Made by a program: the position numbers and the translations under genes
The notes under the pieces: generated by a model
The model's input: the letters and a program-made list of their open reading frames with translations, nothing else
Told to the model about the DNA's origin: nothing
Databases searched by the model: none
Part shown: piece by piece, positions 55,544-63,632 of the stretch
Numbering within the stretch: position 1 is the first letter of the stretch
Layout of the letters: every line of letters starts with the position of its first letter
NCBI GenBank assembly: GCA_036272195.1
Contig: DATAZE010000049.1
Coordinates: forward strand, 124,001 to 188,000
Direction of reading: 5' to 3'
Source of the DNA: DASXHY01 sp036272195
Lineage (GTDB): Bacteria; Verrucomicrobiota; Verrucomicrobiia; Limisphaerales; DASXHY01
DNA: 64,000 nt

Positions 55544-56298
55544 CAGTTGAAAAACCCTCCGCAGGTTTTCATCTTCCGGCGCAGCGGGCCAGTTCCCTGC
55601 ATGTGCGTCGCCCCCGCCGACCGGCGTCCCAGCCTTACCCGGCTGCCGACCAGCGTGCGCCGGCGTTTGGCGTTCGCCGCCGCGCGGCTGCGAATGCCGC
55701 CCGGCGTCAGTATGATCCGGGAAAGCTCCTTGGCGATTTCCGGCGGCGGAAGCACGAAATCCACACAGCCCGTGCCCACAGCCGCGCGCGGCATGCTGTC
55801 GTATTTCGCCGTGCGATCATCCTGCGCAAAAGTGATTCCGCCCGCCGCCTTCACCGCCTTCAATCCCTGCGCGCCGTCCGAGCCCGCGCCGGAAAGGATT
55901 ACCGCAATCGCGTTGTTTTTTTGGTCCGCTGCCAGCGAGGTCAGGAAGCTATCAATCGATCGGGCCGCGCCGCCGGTTTTTTCCCGCGGCGATAATTTCA
56001 GAACGCCACGCATCAGCGTAAGATCGCAGTTCGGCGGGATGACATAAATCTGGTTGGCTTCGATCGGCGTATTGTCGGTGATTTCGCGCACGCGCAACAG
56101 GGTGGTTTTGGCGAGCAGTTCGGACAGCAGGCTCCGATGGCTGGGATCCAGGTGCTGCACCAAAACGTAAGCGACGTCCGCATCCAGGGGAAGGCTGCGA
56201 AGCAGTTCGGTGAATGCCTCCAAACCGCCGGCAGAGGCGCCGATTCCAACGATTTTTTTTGCGGGTTTAGCGGCCAGAGACCGTTTTAATGTTTTCAC
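55480..56298 (-). CDS. CheB methylesterase domain (5' part of split CheB-CheR-HK gene)
   Basis: Residues 12-200 are a CheB methylesterase: GIGASAGGLEAF with the catalytic Ser, QHLDPSHRSLL with the His, and SGAGSDGAQGLKAVKAAGG with the Asp. After about residue 210 the frame goes into basic nonsense (RRRTLVGSRVRLGRR), while the CheR frame, one base back, becomes meaningful. In the usual fused proteins CheB and CheR follow each other in one chain. The two frames overlap at 55480-55543. One missing base somewhere in about 55580-55720 would restore one chain of about 1450 residues. A frameshift, assembly error or programmed -1 shift are all possible. Confidence 0.8.
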   Translation of the reverse strand: MKTLKRSLAAKPAKKIVGIGASAGGLEAFTELLRSLPLDADVAYVLVQHLDPSHRSLLSELLAKTTLLRVREITDNTPIEANQIYVIPPNCDLTLMRGVLKLSPREKTGGAARSIDSFLTSLAADQKNNAIAVILSGAGSDGAQGLKAVKAAGGITFAQDDRTAKYDSMPRAAVGTGCVDFVLPPPEIAKELSRIILTPGGIRSRAAANAKRRRTLVGSRVRLGRRSAGATHMQGTGPLRRKMKTCGGFFNCCAPRPGSILHSTKPTPFSGG

Positions 56299-56363
56299 AG
56301 GTCAACGGCCCAGAAGGTAATAAATCTTGAATCTAATCGAACATAGGGTGACTCCCCACCGTT

Positions 56364-56414
56364 AGAGCATTGACGGAAAAGATGTAGCGGTGCACAGCGC
56401 TACATAAATGCTCT
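56364..56414. repeat. Inverted repeat AGAGCATT...AATGCTCT
   Basis: Outer arms AGAGCATT/AATGCTCT enclose an inner TGTAGCG/CGCTACA stem. It lies between the receiver gene (56432-56872) and the CheB-like gene, both on the minus strand, and could attenuate the transcript. Confidence 0.65.
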
Positions 56415-56431
56415 GATGACCCTAAAGCCGA

Positions 56432-56872
56432 TCAACGGCCGGCCATTGCTGTCATGGCCTGGGGCTGAAGATTCCCCAGGACTTCCAATAACGACGCGCT
56501 CGTTGGTGGCTTCACCAGGTAAGCTCTTGCGCCCAGGCGCGAGGCGGTTTCCTTGTCCCGATCTTCGGGCGAAGAAGTCAAAATGGACACGTCCAGTTCG
56601 CTCAAGCCCGGCGTATCTCGAATCCATTCCAAAACTTCAAAGCCATTCAGATAGGGCAGCTTGAGATCGAGAAAAATCATGGAAGGCAGTGGAAACTGCA
56701 CGCGGTCTTCATATTGAGACGTGCCACTTAAATATTCAATCGCCTGCCGGCCGTCGGTGACAATGTGCATCAGGACTTCAAGCCCGGTTTTTTTCAAAGC
56801 TCGACGCATCAAAAAAATGTCGTCCGGGTTGTCCTCGACCAGCAAAAGAACGCAGCTATCCGTTGTCGTCAT
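56432..56872 (-). CDS. Single-domain response regulator, Rcp1-like
   Basis: A 146-residue receiver: acidic pocket LLVEDNPDDIFLM, phospho-acceptor Asp 69 (MIFLDLKLPYLNG), Thr/Ser in ILTSSPED, Lys in YLVKPPTS. It lies upstream of the split CheB-CheR-kinase gene in the same direction, so it is its likely phosphotransfer partner. It is similar in length and type to the receiver at 49281-49739. No output domain. Confidence 0.92.
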   Translation of the reverse strand: MTTTDSCVLLLVEDNPDDIFLMRRALKKTGLEVLMHIVTDGRQAIEYLSGTSQYEDRVQFPLPSMIFLDLKLPYLNGFEVLEWIRDTPGLSELDVSILTSSPEDRDKETASRLGARAYLVKPPTSASLLEVLGNLQPQAMTAMAGR

Positions 56873-57003
56873 GGTGATCCAACATTAATGCCTTCCGCCA
56901 GTGGCGGGCGAAAGGTTGTTTTACTGTCATCCAAAGTCGGAGCGAAGAAAGGTAGGTCTTTTACCCATGTCCGGCGGCGAAGTTCCGAGACTCATTGAGC
57001 ACT

Positions 57004-58149
57004 TCAATTCTTGAACGGTGTTTGGGTTTCGTATTCCACGCCGCCAAAGATTTGCAGGAATTCGCCGATGGGGACCTCAAAGAATCCGTGCTCAGTCACA
57101 TAACCGTTTTCCAATCCTGGCGGACCAGCCGGCTGGTGTTTGTTTCCCCACGGATTAAACATCCGCACCACGCGCCGACTCGCGTCATACGACAGCACGG
57201 CAAAGAAATGGTGATTAGGCACCGGCAATTTCTTATTCGCGGCATGGGTGAGCGCCACGATGACACGATGATCCGCCGTGAGGCTCGTCAGCAATTTTTC
57301 CATGCGGTTGGTCACAGAGTTGGGATCCTGCTTGGTCCATCTCCCAACCGAGGCGCTGGATGCTTTATGTCCAGTGAACTGACCGATGACCGGACCGGCA
57401 TAACCGCCGTGGCCAATCAGATCCGTATCCAACGCTTCATCGTCTTCGATGGTTTTGCCGGTTTTTTTCTCGCGGACTTCACGCGTCAATTGCGCCCAGG
57501 TCTGTTCCAGAACGCCCATCCAAATACCGTGGCTGCTGCCTTCCGGCGAGCCGATGACCAATTCACCATCGGTCAATGGCGGGAGGGTGATATTCCTTCC
57601 GCTCGCGAAATGCACAATAAACCCGCCATTCGATTGCGGTTCGATCATTGAACGAATCGTTTTTGCGTCGCGAAAAACCACGGCGCCGATCACGCTCATC
57701 AAATAACAATCGCCAACCGGTCCTTGATGAAACGTATAGAGATTGGGGTCGGTGGGTAAAAAAAGGACGCGGCTGACTTTGTGGATGTGCGCCTCAATCG
57801 ACTTGACCTGTCGCTGGAACGGAACTTCGTTCGCTGCCGCGGCCGCTTCTGCGGCCGTCAAACTTCCCACCTCTTCATCCCGCTTGATGTCGGCGTTCAA
57901 CTTGCGGCGAAAGGCAACGGCGATGGCTGCATCCACGCCGGCCACGGTGGGTTTTTCAATGGCGGCATTCAACTCCCTCAAATCCAATTGCCCATCGTGA
58001 TTGCTGTCCCAATTTTGAAAATCGTTTTGGATATTTTGACTGATGTCGATGGGGGCCTTACGGGCGGCAGCAGCTCGCCGGGGCGCAGCCTGGCTGGTGA
58101 ACCCGGTAAACATGACCAGCAGAGCTGCGATCAGCGGCACGGAGCGCAT
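57004..58149 (-). CDS. Secreted calpain-like cysteine protease with an EF-hand
   Basis: A 381-residue protein started at MRSVPLIAALLVMFTGF, which gives a clean signal peptide ending near residue 22. An EF-hand calcium loop with all ligand positions is at residues 48-59 (DSNHDGQLDLRE). The papain-fold calpain domain (C2 family) follows: Cys 148 in HQGPVGDCYLMSVIG, His near residue 313 (PNHHFFAVLSYD) and Asn near 332 (MFNPWG), so the triad is complete. Bacterial calpain domains are uncommon and usually lack a calcium-binding module. Calcium-controlled proteolysis outside the cytoplasm is a reasonable inference. It stands alone. Confidence 0.87.
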   Translation of the reverse strand: MRSVPLIAALLVMFTGFTSQAAPRRAAAARKAPIDISQNIQNDFQNWDSNHDGQLDLRELNAAIEKPTVAGVDAAIAVAFRRKLNADIKRDEEVGSLTAAEAAAAANEVPFQRQVKSIEAHIHKVSRVLFLPTDPNLYTFHQGPVGDCYLMSVIGAVVFRDAKTIRSMIEPQSNGGFIVHFASGRNITLPPLTDGELVIGSPEGSSHGIWMGVLEQTWAQLTREVREKKTGKTIEDDEALDTDLIGHGGYAGPVIGQFTGHKASSASVGRWTKQDPNSVTNRMEKLLTSLTADHRVIVALTHAANKKLPVPNHHFFAVLSYDASRRVVRMFNPWGNKHQPAGPPGLENGYVTEHGFFEVPIGEFLQIFGGVEYETQTPFKN

Positions 58150-58388
58150 GGATTTGGAGTTTTTAATGCAGGCGGCCTCAAAAGCCAAGTGCGCAATGGT
58201 CTCACTCGCGCGAAAAGCGCAACTGACACCGGTAGCGAATTCCATAGGCTGGGGTAAAGTGGTGTAATTAAAAGCCGCTAGTTTTAGCGAGAAAAAATCT
58301 TAACTAAAATGACACCAGACTGTCCTTGGGCGACAGTTTCGTTCGTCGTAATGTTGAAACACAAACAAAACCAACGATAAATACATAT

Positions 58389-58811
58389 ATGAATGCAACC
58401 GTCCAACCGTATCTCTTTTTCAACGGCAATTGCGAAGAGGCCGTCGAGTTCTACAAAAAAGCCCTCGGTGCCGAAGTCCAAATGACGATGCGCTACAAGG
58501 AAAGCCCCGAACCGCCCAAGCCGGGCATGGTGCCGCCTAATTACGGTGAGAAAATCATGCATACCAGCTTCCTGGTGGGTCAAACAGTAGTCATGGCCTC
58601 CGACGGTTGCGACGAAGGAAAGGCGGCATATGAAGGCTTTTCGCTGGCTCTAACGGTTTCAACGGAAGCCGAAGCCGACCGCGCGTTTAACGGGCTGGCG
58701 GCAGGGGGTCAAATCAAAATGCCCCTCTCGAAAACCTTTTGGTCACCCAAATTCGGGATGCTGACCGATAAATTTGGCATCGGTTGGATGGTCAGCGTCA
58801 TGCATAAGTGA
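58389..58811 (+). CDS. VOC-superfamily protein, PhnB-like
   Basis: A 140-residue protein starting MNATVQPYLFFNGNCEEAVEFYKKALG, the PhnB/YcgE-like branch of the vicinal oxygen chelate fold. Typical marks are IMHTSFLVGQTVVMASD and WSPKFGMLTDKFGIGWMVS. Reaction unknown; relatives include 3-demethylubiquinone methyltransferase-like and glyoxalase-like proteins that often lack the metal residues. It is monocistronic and followed by a REP palindrome. Confidence 0.9.
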   Translation: MNATVQPYLFFNGNCEEAVEFYKKALGAEVQMTMRYKESPEPPKPGMVPPNYGEKIMHTSFLVGQTVVMASDGCDEGKAAYEGFSLALTVSTEAEADRAFNGLAAGGQIKMPLSKTFWSPKFGMLTDKFGIGWMVSVMHK

Positions 58812-58822
58812 AGCGGAGGGTA

Positions 58823-58906
58823 TAGTGGCACGGGCGTCTCGCCCGTGCGTTTTTATTTTTGAAATATGTCCTTTGATACTCACGGGCGAGGACGCCCGTG
58901 CCACTA
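58823..58906. repeat. REP-like palindrome, TAGTGGCACGGGCGTC family, copy 4
   Basis: Perfect 16-bp outer arms TAGTGGCACGGGCGTC (58823-58838) and GACGCCCGTGCCACTA (58891-58906). Its inner hairpins and the spacer GCGTTTTTATTTTTGAAATA closely match copy 1. It is the best-preserved copy in the window. Confidence 0.9.
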
Positions 58907-59015
58907 TTGCGCTGCCATGCGGCGAGGTTGGCGGAAGCGCGCCGTCCCTACCTGACGCTTTTTTTCATTTTTTTCTTTATTGAATCGCGGACAAGGCGGA
59001 CAACTGCTGACTGTT

Positions 59016-59846
59016 ATGAGTAACAGCCAGCAGCCATTCACTGACCACGTCACGCGGAAGAACAAATCTTCAACGAGCGCGTGGATTGGATGGAGTATCG
59101 CCGCCCTTGCGGTCGTGCTGGCGGCGGTGTTCCTGGGCCTTTGGAATAACGCCAACACACGTCATCAGCAAGCGCAGGCGGCGTTGCAGACTGAGTTGGA
59201 GGGAACGAAATCAGACCTGGCTAATGCGCGCGCGGAAAATCAGACCAACCGCGACCTACTTGCTTCGCTAACGAACCAGATCGTCAATTTGCAGAAGGAA
59301 AAAGAACTCGCCACCAAGACCTCCAAGTCGTTGGAAGACGAGATGCGCGCGGATTTGGAATCCAAGGATGTCACGATTTCCAAGCTTCAGGGCAAGCTGA
59401 CGGTCAATATCGTGGACCGCGTAATGTTCGATTCCGGCGAAGCGGTGCTGAAGCCGGAAGGTGAGGTCGTCATGCGCAAAATCGCGGCCATCCTGCAGGA
59501 GCATCCGCAACTCGCCATCCACGTCATCGGCCACACGGACAATGTGCCCATCCGCCCGAACGCGCAGAGCCGTTTCGCGAGTAACTGGGAACTTTCAGCC
59601 GCTCGAGCGCTGGCCGCGGTGCATTTCCTCACCGAACGAGCGGGAGTGGATCCGCGGCGCCTGGGCGCAGTCGGCTACGGTGAATTTCGGCCGGTAGCGG
59701 ACAACGCCACCGCCGAAGGCCGCGCCAAAAACCGCCGGATCGCAATCACCATCCTTCCCGAAGAATTAATCCCGGCCGATTCCACCCCGGCAGCCAAACC
59801 CGCGCCCGACACAAATTCTCCACCGACCACACCCATCACGAATTGA
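59016..59846 (+). CDS. OmpA/MotB C-terminal domain protein
   Basis: A 276-residue inner-membrane-anchored protein. After a short cytoplasmic part one membrane helix lies at about 22-44 (WIGWSIAALAVVLAAVFLGL), followed by a coiled coil (about 50-125, LQTELEGTKSDLANARAEN) and an OmpA peptidoglycan-binding domain (about 128-240: VMFDSGEAVLKPEG, HVIGHTDNVPI, NWELSAARA, GYGEFRPVADN, RAKNRRIAI). A Pro-rich tail ends it. It should link the inner membrane to the cell wall. Start MSNSQQPF; a TTG 36 bases upstream is rejected. Confidence 0.9.
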   Translation: MSNSQQPFTDHVTRKNKSSTSAWIGWSIAALAVVLAAVFLGLWNNANTRHQQAQAALQTELEGTKSDLANARAENQTNRDLLASLTNQIVNLQKEKELATKTSKSLEDEMRADLESKDVTISKLQGKLTVNIVDRVMFDSGEAVLKPEGEVVMRKIAAILQEHPQLAIHVIGHTDNVPIRPNAQSRFASNWELSAARALAAVHFLTERAGVDPRRLGAVGYGEFRPVADNATAEGRAKNRRIAITILPEELIPADSTPAAKPAPDTNSPPTTPITN

Positions 59847-59985
59847 AGGCGAGGTTCAACTCGCCGATGTTACGATTCTGAAAACAATGGACCTCTCACT
59901 TGCCGCGAGAGCATGGTCGCCTACACTAGCCGGATTCTTGACTGATGTAGAAGCCGGATTCAGAGGCGATGAAGAAAAGATTGTT

Positions 59986-60801
59986 ATGAATAAAAAGCGC
60001 AGAGGATTTACGCTGATTGAACTTCTGGTGGTAATTGCCGTCATCGCCATTCTCGCGGCTTTGCTTTTGCCGGCCCTGGCCAAGGCCAAGGAAAAGGCTT
60101 TGCGCATTTCTTGCCTCAACAACGCGCGACAATGGGGGTTGGCCATGACGATGTATCTTAACGACAACCACGGAATTTTTCCCCTGGCAAAAATTCCGAA
60201 CGGCACTGCGAATTCGCCAACGGGTTACGATGAAGATTCCCCCCGTTGGAGCGACCTGGCGGCCTTTCATGCCGCGGGGCAGGGTGACAGCGTTTGGTAC
60301 AACGCGCTTCCTTCCTATGTCGGCAGCAAGGCGCTTTGGGAATATGCCGCCGACCCCGGAGGCTTCGTTCAGAACAAATCCGTTTTCAGCTGCCCCACAG
60401 CCGCTGCTCAACCTTCCGACTTTGACTTGTTGACCCGGGTTGTTTTCAACTACGGAATGAATTACAAAGGGGCGACGGGGCTGGCGGGAATCGCCTATGG
60501 CACGAACTTCAACTCGGCGTCGATTCTCAATCCTTCCGCATTTGTCTTCCTCTCGGACGTCAGGGTGCACTCAAGCGAAACGCCTTTTTACGGGTCGCAA
60601 CCCGGGAATGAACTCGGCTGCTCGCATTGTTGGGTGGCGCAGTTGTCTTCGCGGCACGCGGCGGGCGCCAACCTCAATTTCAGCGATGGCCACGCGGCGT
60701 ATTTCAAATACTCCTATGTTTGCTCAAATGCGCTGACCAAAGCCGCCGACCCGGGAGTTTACGACATCAACTGGACCTACAACGGCCAGCGGGTTCCGTA
60801 A
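59986..60801 (+). CDS. Pseudopilin with prepilin signal (H-X9-DG type)
   Basis: A 271-residue pseudopilin. The cleavage site is RRG^FTLIELLVV (Gly 7, Phe 8, Glu 12), followed by a 22-residue hydrophobic helix and KAKEKALRISCLNNARQWG. The C-terminal domain contains HAAGANLNFSDGHAAYF with the H-X9-DG motif. It is similar in plan to the protein at 24458-25333. I chose MNKKRRGF at 59986 because 33 in-frame upstream codons do not fit the family. It is convergent with fba across a strong hairpin. Confidence 0.92.
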   Translation: MNKKRRGFTLIELLVVIAVIAILAALLLPALAKAKEKALRISCLNNARQWGLAMTMYLNDNHGIFPLAKIPNGTANSPTGYDEDSPRWSDLAAFHAAGQGDSVWYNALPSYVGSKALWEYAADPGGFVQNKSVFSCPTAAAQPSDFDLLTRVVFNYGMNYKGATGLAGIAYGTNFNSASILNPSAFVFLSDVRVHSSETPFYGSQPGNELGCSHCWVAQLSSRHAAGANLNFSDGHAAYFKYSYVCSNALTKAADPGVYDINWTYNGQRVP

Positions 60802-60865
60802 TCGGAAATAGCCGCCCACACCAGTCAGCGCAGACTGACGTCTACGGCTACAGTATTTTTAGCTC

Positions 60866-60908
60866 CAAAAACGAAAGCGCGGTCTTGCTGGGGCAAGACC
60901 GCGCTTTC
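60866..60908. terminator. Bidirectional terminator between pseudopilin and fba
   Basis: A perfect 15-bp stem GAAAGCGCGGTCTTG (60873-60887 and 60894-60908) with a 6-nt loop; on the minus strand it is followed by GTTTTTGG. It should terminate fba and probably the convergent pseudopilin gene. Confidence 0.85.
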
Positions 60909-60913
60909 AAATC

Positions 60914-60940
60914 TTCCGGCGGTCATAGACCGCCGCTACA
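60914..60940. repeat. Palindrome CGGCGGTCATAGACCGCCGCTACA
   Basis: CGGCGGTC and GACCGCCG arms with CTACA tail; second copy of the element at 37874-37900. It lies between the terminator and the fba stop. Confidence 0.7.
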
Positions 60941-60953
60941 TTGGCCACATTGG

Positions 60954-61919
60954 TTAGTCAAACGCGTGACCTGCACAGCAGAGCACGTTCTTGATTTTGT
61001 GACGGACCAACTCTTTGACTTTGGTGCGCGCGGGGGCGAGATATTTGCGCGGATCGAATTCTTTCGGGTTTTCAGCAAACACCTTACGGATGGCCGCGGT
61101 CATCGCCAGGCGCAGGTCCGTATCAATGTTCACCTTCGTGCAGCCGGTGCGGCGGGCCACTTCAATATCACCTTCCGGCACGCCGGCGGTGTCGGTGCCG
61201 AGTTTGCCGCCGTATTTGTTGATTTCCTCAGCCAAATCCTTGGGCACGCTCGAAGCTCCGTGCAACACGAGCGGATAATCTCCAAGGCCCGCATCCATCA
61301 AAGCTTTCTTGATGGCCGTGAGACGCTCGAGGTCGAGGTGCTGCTCGCCCTTGAATTTATAAGCGCCGTGCGAATTGCCGATGGCCACGGCGAGTGAGTC
61401 CACGCCGGACGCCTTCACGAATTGCACCGCCTCATCAGGATGCGTGTAACAGCCGCCCTTGGAATAACCGCCGCCTTCCTCGCCGTCATCATGTTGCGCG
61501 CCGACGAGCATTCCCAGTTCGCCTTCCACCACGCAATCGTGTTTATGCGCGTAATCGACAACTTTTTTGCAGATTTCGACGTTCTTTTCGAACGGTTCAT
61601 GGCTGGCGTCGATCATGACGCTGGTGAAACCTTCATCGATGCATTCTTTGCAAAGCTCGAAGGAATCGCCGTGGTCCAGATGGACGGCAATGGGGATATT
61701 CGAGAGGCTGACGGCGGCTTCGATGAGCTTCTTGAGGTAAACCGGGTTGGCGTACTGGCGCGCGCCCTTGGAGATCTGGAGCATCACCGGTGCTTTCTCC
61801 TCTTCACAGGCCTCGATGATGGCCTGCAAGAGTTCCATGTTGTTCACGTTGAAAGCGCCCAGGGCATATTTGCCCTTCAAGGCCTTCGCGAAAAGATCGC
61901 GGGTATGAGTCAATGGCAT
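60954..61919 (-). CDS. fba: Class II fructose-bisphosphate aldolase
   Basis: A 321-residue zinc aldolase cleaving fructose-1,6-bisphosphate in glycolysis. Zinc ligand and active-site motifs: VHLDHGDSFELC with the His/Asp pair, SVMIDASHEPFEKN, VEGELGMLVGAQHDDG, IGNSHGAYKF, LVLHGASSV and VNIDTDLRLAM. The length and the insert after GAQHDDG (EEGGGYSKGG) fit the class IIB type. It is a monocistronic gene closed by a strong hairpin. Confidence 0.95.
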   Translation of the reverse strand: MPLTHTRDLFAKALKGKYALGAFNVNNMELLQAIIEACEEEKAPVMLQISKGARQYANPVYLKKLIEAAVSLSNIPIAVHLDHGDSFELCKECIDEGFTSVMIDASHEPFEKNVEICKKVVDYAHKHDCVVEGELGMLVGAQHDDGEEGGGYSKGGCYTHPDEAVQFVKASGVDSLAVAIGNSHGAYKFKGEQHLDLERLTAIKKALMDAGLGDYPLVLHGASSVPKDLAEEINKYGGKLGTDTAGVPEGDIEVARRTGCTKVNIDTDLRLAMTAAIRKVFAENPKEFDPRKYLAPARTKVKELVRHKIKNVLCCAGHAFD

Positions 61920-62002
61920 AAAGTTTCGATTTCGAGTTCAGTGGCCGCCCGCCGGAGCAAGGCAGCGCGATTAGCGGGGGATAATAGGAACCCGGATGCG
62001 GA

Positions 62003-62047
62003 ATGGAAATAAAAATTGCAGGGTGAGATGTCTCTCACCCTGCAATT
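62003..62047 (-). terminator. Rho-independent terminator of gspF
   Basis: A perfect 15-bp stem (AATTGCAGGGTGAGA, 62014-62028 and 62033-62047) with a 4-nt loop, followed on the minus strand by TTTATTTCC. It lies 19 bp after the gspF stop. Confidence 0.9.
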
Positions 62048-62065
62048 GGTTGGACGAAAACCGGA

Positions 62066-63271
62066 TTACTTGCTCACGATTTCGCTGAGCTTGAAGATCG
62101 GCAGGAACATACAAATGACCATGCCGCCGATCACGACGCCGAGGAAAACAATCAAGATAGGCTCGATCATCGCCGTCAAACCGGAAAGCACGGTTTCGAT
62201 TTCTTCATCAAGGAAGTCCGAAATGCGTTCGAGCATGTTGTCGATTTTGCCGGTTTGTTCACCGGCGGTAATCATGCGGATGACCATGCTCGGGAAAACA
62301 GGATGTTTGCCCAAAGCGGCAGAAATACTTTGTCCGCGTTCGATGTCGGAAGCCGCGACTCTGATGGCTTTTTCCATGACGACATTGCCCACGGTTTGGG
62401 AAACAATTTGAAGGACTTCCAGAATCGGCACACCGCTGCGGATGAGGGACGCCAGGGTGCGGGTGAAACGCGCCAGGCAGATTTTATGGGCGATGCCACC
62501 GAAAACCGGCAGCCGAATGCGATTACGGTCCCAGAATTCGCGGCCCGGGGGCGTCTTGATGAAATAAAACCAGCCGTAAACAATTCCGCCGCCGCCGAGG
62601 AGGAAGAACAGGATGTAGCTTTTGACGAAATTACTGAAATCGATCAACACCTGGGTGGGAGCGGGCAGCTTCGCGCCGAAGCCGGAATAGACTTCGCCGA
62701 AAACCGGCACGACTTTAACCAGCAGGAAAACTGTGATGAGCACGGCCACCACGCTGACCACGGTGGGATACATGAGCGCGGATTTGACCTTCTTGCGGAG
62801 ACGGGCGGTGTTTTCCAGGTAGGTGGCCAGGCGGGCGAGAATTTCCGCCAGCAAACCGCCTTTTTCGCCCGCGGAAACCATCGCCACATAAAGGCGGCTA
62901 AAGGCTTTGGGGTGCTTTTGCAGCGCTTCGGAGAAGCTGTCACCGCTTTCCACCCGCGTGGTGACATCCTTGATGGTGTCACGCATCACCTTGTTGTTGG
63001 TCTGTTCGGCAAGCGCCTGCAGGGACTGGACCATCGCCAGACCGGCGTCGACCATCGTCGCCAATTGACGGGTAAAAATGACGAGGTCGGCCAGGCCGAC
63101 TTTGCCGCCCGCGGTTTTGCCTTTCTTGCCGACTTTTTCCTGGATAGAGACGACCAAGAGGTTGCGGTTCAGGAGGGCGGCAATGGCGGCCTGCTCGGTG
63201 CCGGCTTCGACCGAACTGCGGATCTCGCGGCCAGAGCCGGTTTCGCGCGCGACGTATAAGAATGAGGCCAT
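62066..63271 (-). CDS. Type II secretion / type IV pilus inner-membrane platform protein (GspF/PilC)
   Basis: A 401-residue platform protein started at MASFLYVARETGSGREI, the family N-terminus; the 90 extra codons upstream are rejected. Two GspF domains (about 70-190 and 270-390) each carry the conserved LVIFTRQLATMVDAGLAMVQ and FTRTLASLIRSGVPILEVLQ patterns, with TAGEQTGKIDNMLE, and three membrane segments (about 170-190, 215-240 and 370-395). It should pair with the GspE/PilB ATPase at 21491-23239, 40 kb away. The gene is alone with its own terminator. Confidence 0.94.
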   Translation of the reverse strand: MASFLYVARETGSGREIRSSVEAGTEQAAIAALLNRNLLVVSIQEKVGKKGKTAGGKVGLADLVIFTRQLATMVDAGLAMVQSLQALAEQTNNKVMRDTIKDVTTRVESGDSFSEALQKHPKAFSRLYVAMVSAGEKGGLLAEILARLATYLENTARLRKKVKSALMYPTVVSVVAVLITVFLLVKVVPVFGEVYSGFGAKLPAPTQVLIDFSNFVKSYILFFLLGGGGIVYGWFYFIKTPPGREFWDRNRIRLPVFGGIAHKICLARFTRTLASLIRSGVPILEVLQIVSQTVGNVVMEKAIRVAASDIERGQSISAALGKHPVFPSMVIRMITAGEQTGKIDNMLERISDFLDEEIETVLSGLTAMIEPILIVFLGVVIGGMVICMFLPIFKLSEIVSK

Positions 63272-63632
63272 AAATTCGTGATTGCTTGTTATATCAAAAA
63301 AGCTCGCTCGCTCTTGAAAGCAGTCGCTGTTCCAATTTCCAGCACGTGATTGAAAGTCCGGAAGTATCCGGCAAGCTGTCGCAAATTGAGCATTAATGGG
63401 CGGATTCGAGACCAATTCGGCAGATCCGCCGCCCTCGGCGGTGCCTCGTTTTTGGGCTTTGGCCCGAAGCAAGACGGGACGGGGCCGAAAAAACTTGTTG
63501 TCAACGGCCACGATTTTCCTTATTAACTCGTGCAAATGCACCGGGTTGGTGCCCGGGGTAAACTGTTTTTACCCCGTTCTATATGTACACGAAACATGTA
63601 CCAAAATTAATAAACTAAACTGGAGGAACCAA
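63272..63632. other. Intergenic region, 361 bp
   Basis: No convincing gene. It lies between two divergent genes and must carry promoters for gspF and for the porin. The A/T-rich stretch GTACACGAAACATGTACC near 63584-63601 has a dyad (GTACA...TGTAC) that could be an operator for the porin gene. Confidence 0.45.

Noticed and set aside
55540..55565. Programmed -1 frameshift site at GGGTTTTTC near the CheB/CheR overlap
   Set aside because: The run of five T is in the wrong phase for a classical X-XXY-YYZ slip, and conserved CheR-side residues already read correctly upstream of it.
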